Shown here in pieces: positions 5,843 to 6,306 of a DNA stretch of 6,306 nucleotides. The stretch is from Pseudorhodobacter sp. Its GTDB lineage: Bacteria; Pseudomonadota; Alphaproteobacteria; Rhodobacterales; Rhodobacteraceae. Numbering within the stretch: the first letter of the stretch is position 1; each line of letters starts with the position of its first letter. Made by a program: the position numbers and the translations under genes. The stretch is from positions 1 to 6,306 of the forward strand of contig JAHEDL010000022.1 of NCBI GenBank assembly GCA_024641255.1. Reading direction: 5' to 3'. The notes below the pieces were generated by a model. It saw only the letters and a program-made list of their open reading frames with translations. It had not been told where the DNA came from and ran no database searches.

Positions 5843-6306
5843 ATGCAGAATGATCCGCGCTCGCATGGTCTTTGGGAAAAGACCGCCCCTGCCGCCCCGC
5901 AAACCCGCCCGCTTGACGGCGCGGTGACGACCGAAGTGGCCATCATTGGTGCGGGCTACACCGGCCTTTCCACCGCGCTGCACCTTGCCGAACGCGGCAT
6001 CAGTTCGGTGGTGCTAGAGGCGGCAGAGATCGGCTTTGGCGGCTCTGGGCGCAACGTCGGTCTGGTCAATGCGGGCATGTGGGTCATGCCCGAAGACCTG
6101 ATCGCCACCTTGGGGCAGGATTACGGCAACCGCCTGCTGGATTTTCTGGGCGCCGGTCCCGCTTATGTTTGGGAAATGGTGCGCCGCCACGCCATTGACT
6201 GCGAAGCAAATCCAGTCGGCACGCTGCACGCCGGTGTCGGCAAAAAGGGCGTGGCCGAACTGACCGAACGGGCGCGCCAATGGCAAAAGCGCGGTGCTCC
6301 GGTTGA
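5843..6306 (+). CDS. amaA: FAD-dependent amine oxidase, probable L-pipecolate oxidase (N-terminal part, cut by window edge)
   Basis: The first 154 codons of a DAO-family (PF01266) flavoprotein. AmaA-type enzymes oxidise L-pipecolate to piperideine-6-carboxylate, the substrate of AmaB. The Rossmann dinucleotide-binding motif VAIIGAGYTGLSTALHLAER is at about 32-51, followed by VVLEA with the ribose-binding Glu at 59. The FAD-contacting GFGGSGRNVGLVNAGMW is at about 64-80. It is preceded by an N-terminal stretch (HGLWEKTAPAAPQTRPL) common in this oxidase group. The frame is open to the right edge; a full gene would need roughly 200 or more further codons. Two adjacent ATGs (5840 and 5843) are possible starts; 5843 is chosen because AAGGA at 5832-5836 then has a six-base spacing. 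It is divergent from lysR. Family and cofactor are firm. The pipecolate substrate rests on context, and related oxidases act on other amines such as gamma-glutamylputrescine, sarcosine or glycine. Confidence 0.85.
   Translation, partial: MQNDPRSHGLWEKTAPAAPQTRPLDGAVTTEVAIIGAGYTGLSTALHLAERGISSVVLEAAEIGFGGSGRNVGLVNAGMWVMPEDLIATLGQDYGNRLLDFLGAGPAYVWEMVRRHAIDCEANPVGTLHAGVGKKGVAELTERARQWQKRGAPV

Noticed and set aside
6014..6286. A 90-codon minus-strand open frame at the right edge
   Set aside because: It is opposite the amaA-like oxidase, whose FAD motifs clearly mark the plus strand as coding.

Overview
The window looks like part of the chromosome of an alphaproteobacterium, most likely a member of the Rhodobacteraceae. 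The basis is GC-rich coding DNA, tightly packed genes, and protein sequences that read like Rhodobacterales versions of their families; this is judgement from sequence style, not a database match. It carries most of the lower pipecolate/2-aminoadipate route of lysine catabolism.

Layout from left to right. Positions 1-217 hold the possible C-terminal end of an unrecognised plus-strand gene that enters from the left (weak). Positions 218-348 are non-coding and contain two GC-rich hairpins; the stronger one follows the end of the minus-strand operon and is a candidate terminator. From 349 to 5718 four genes run on the minus strand. In transcription order they are a GcvA-like LysR regulator (4813-5718), a DUF1338/HglS-type 2-oxoadipate dioxygenase/decarboxylase (3295-4683), an FAD-linked D-2-hydroxyglutarate dehydrogenase-like enzyme (1883-3298), and an ALDH7-family piperideine-6-carboxylate/2-aminoadipate semialdehyde dehydrogenase, AmaB (349-1866). 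The second and third genes overlap by ATGA, and 16 bases separate the third and fourth. A short divergent control region (5719-5842) contains two perfect palindromes whose centres are exactly 20 bp apart. From 5843 to the right edge runs the N-terminal part of an FAD-dependent amine oxidase resembling L-pipecolate oxidase (AmaA).

How the genes work together (inference from known pathways): AmaA would oxidise L-pipecolate to piperideine-6-carboxylate, and AmaB would oxidise its open-chain form to 2-aminoadipate. An aminotransferase not present here would make 2-oxoadipate. HglS would convert that to D-2-hydroxyglutarate, and the FAD dehydrogenase would oxidise this to 2-oxoglutarate for the TCA cycle. 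The LysR protein between the two arms is the obvious candidate regulator. In Pseudomonas putida, amaA, amaB, a lysR gene and hglS are also neighbours, but the D-2-hydroxyglutarate dehydrogenase lies elsewhere. Here a GlcD-type dehydrogenase is joined directly to hglS, and its predicted substrate pocket differs from the characterised human enzyme. These are the most interesting points of the window. I see no mobile element, CRISPR array, tRNA or rRNA.
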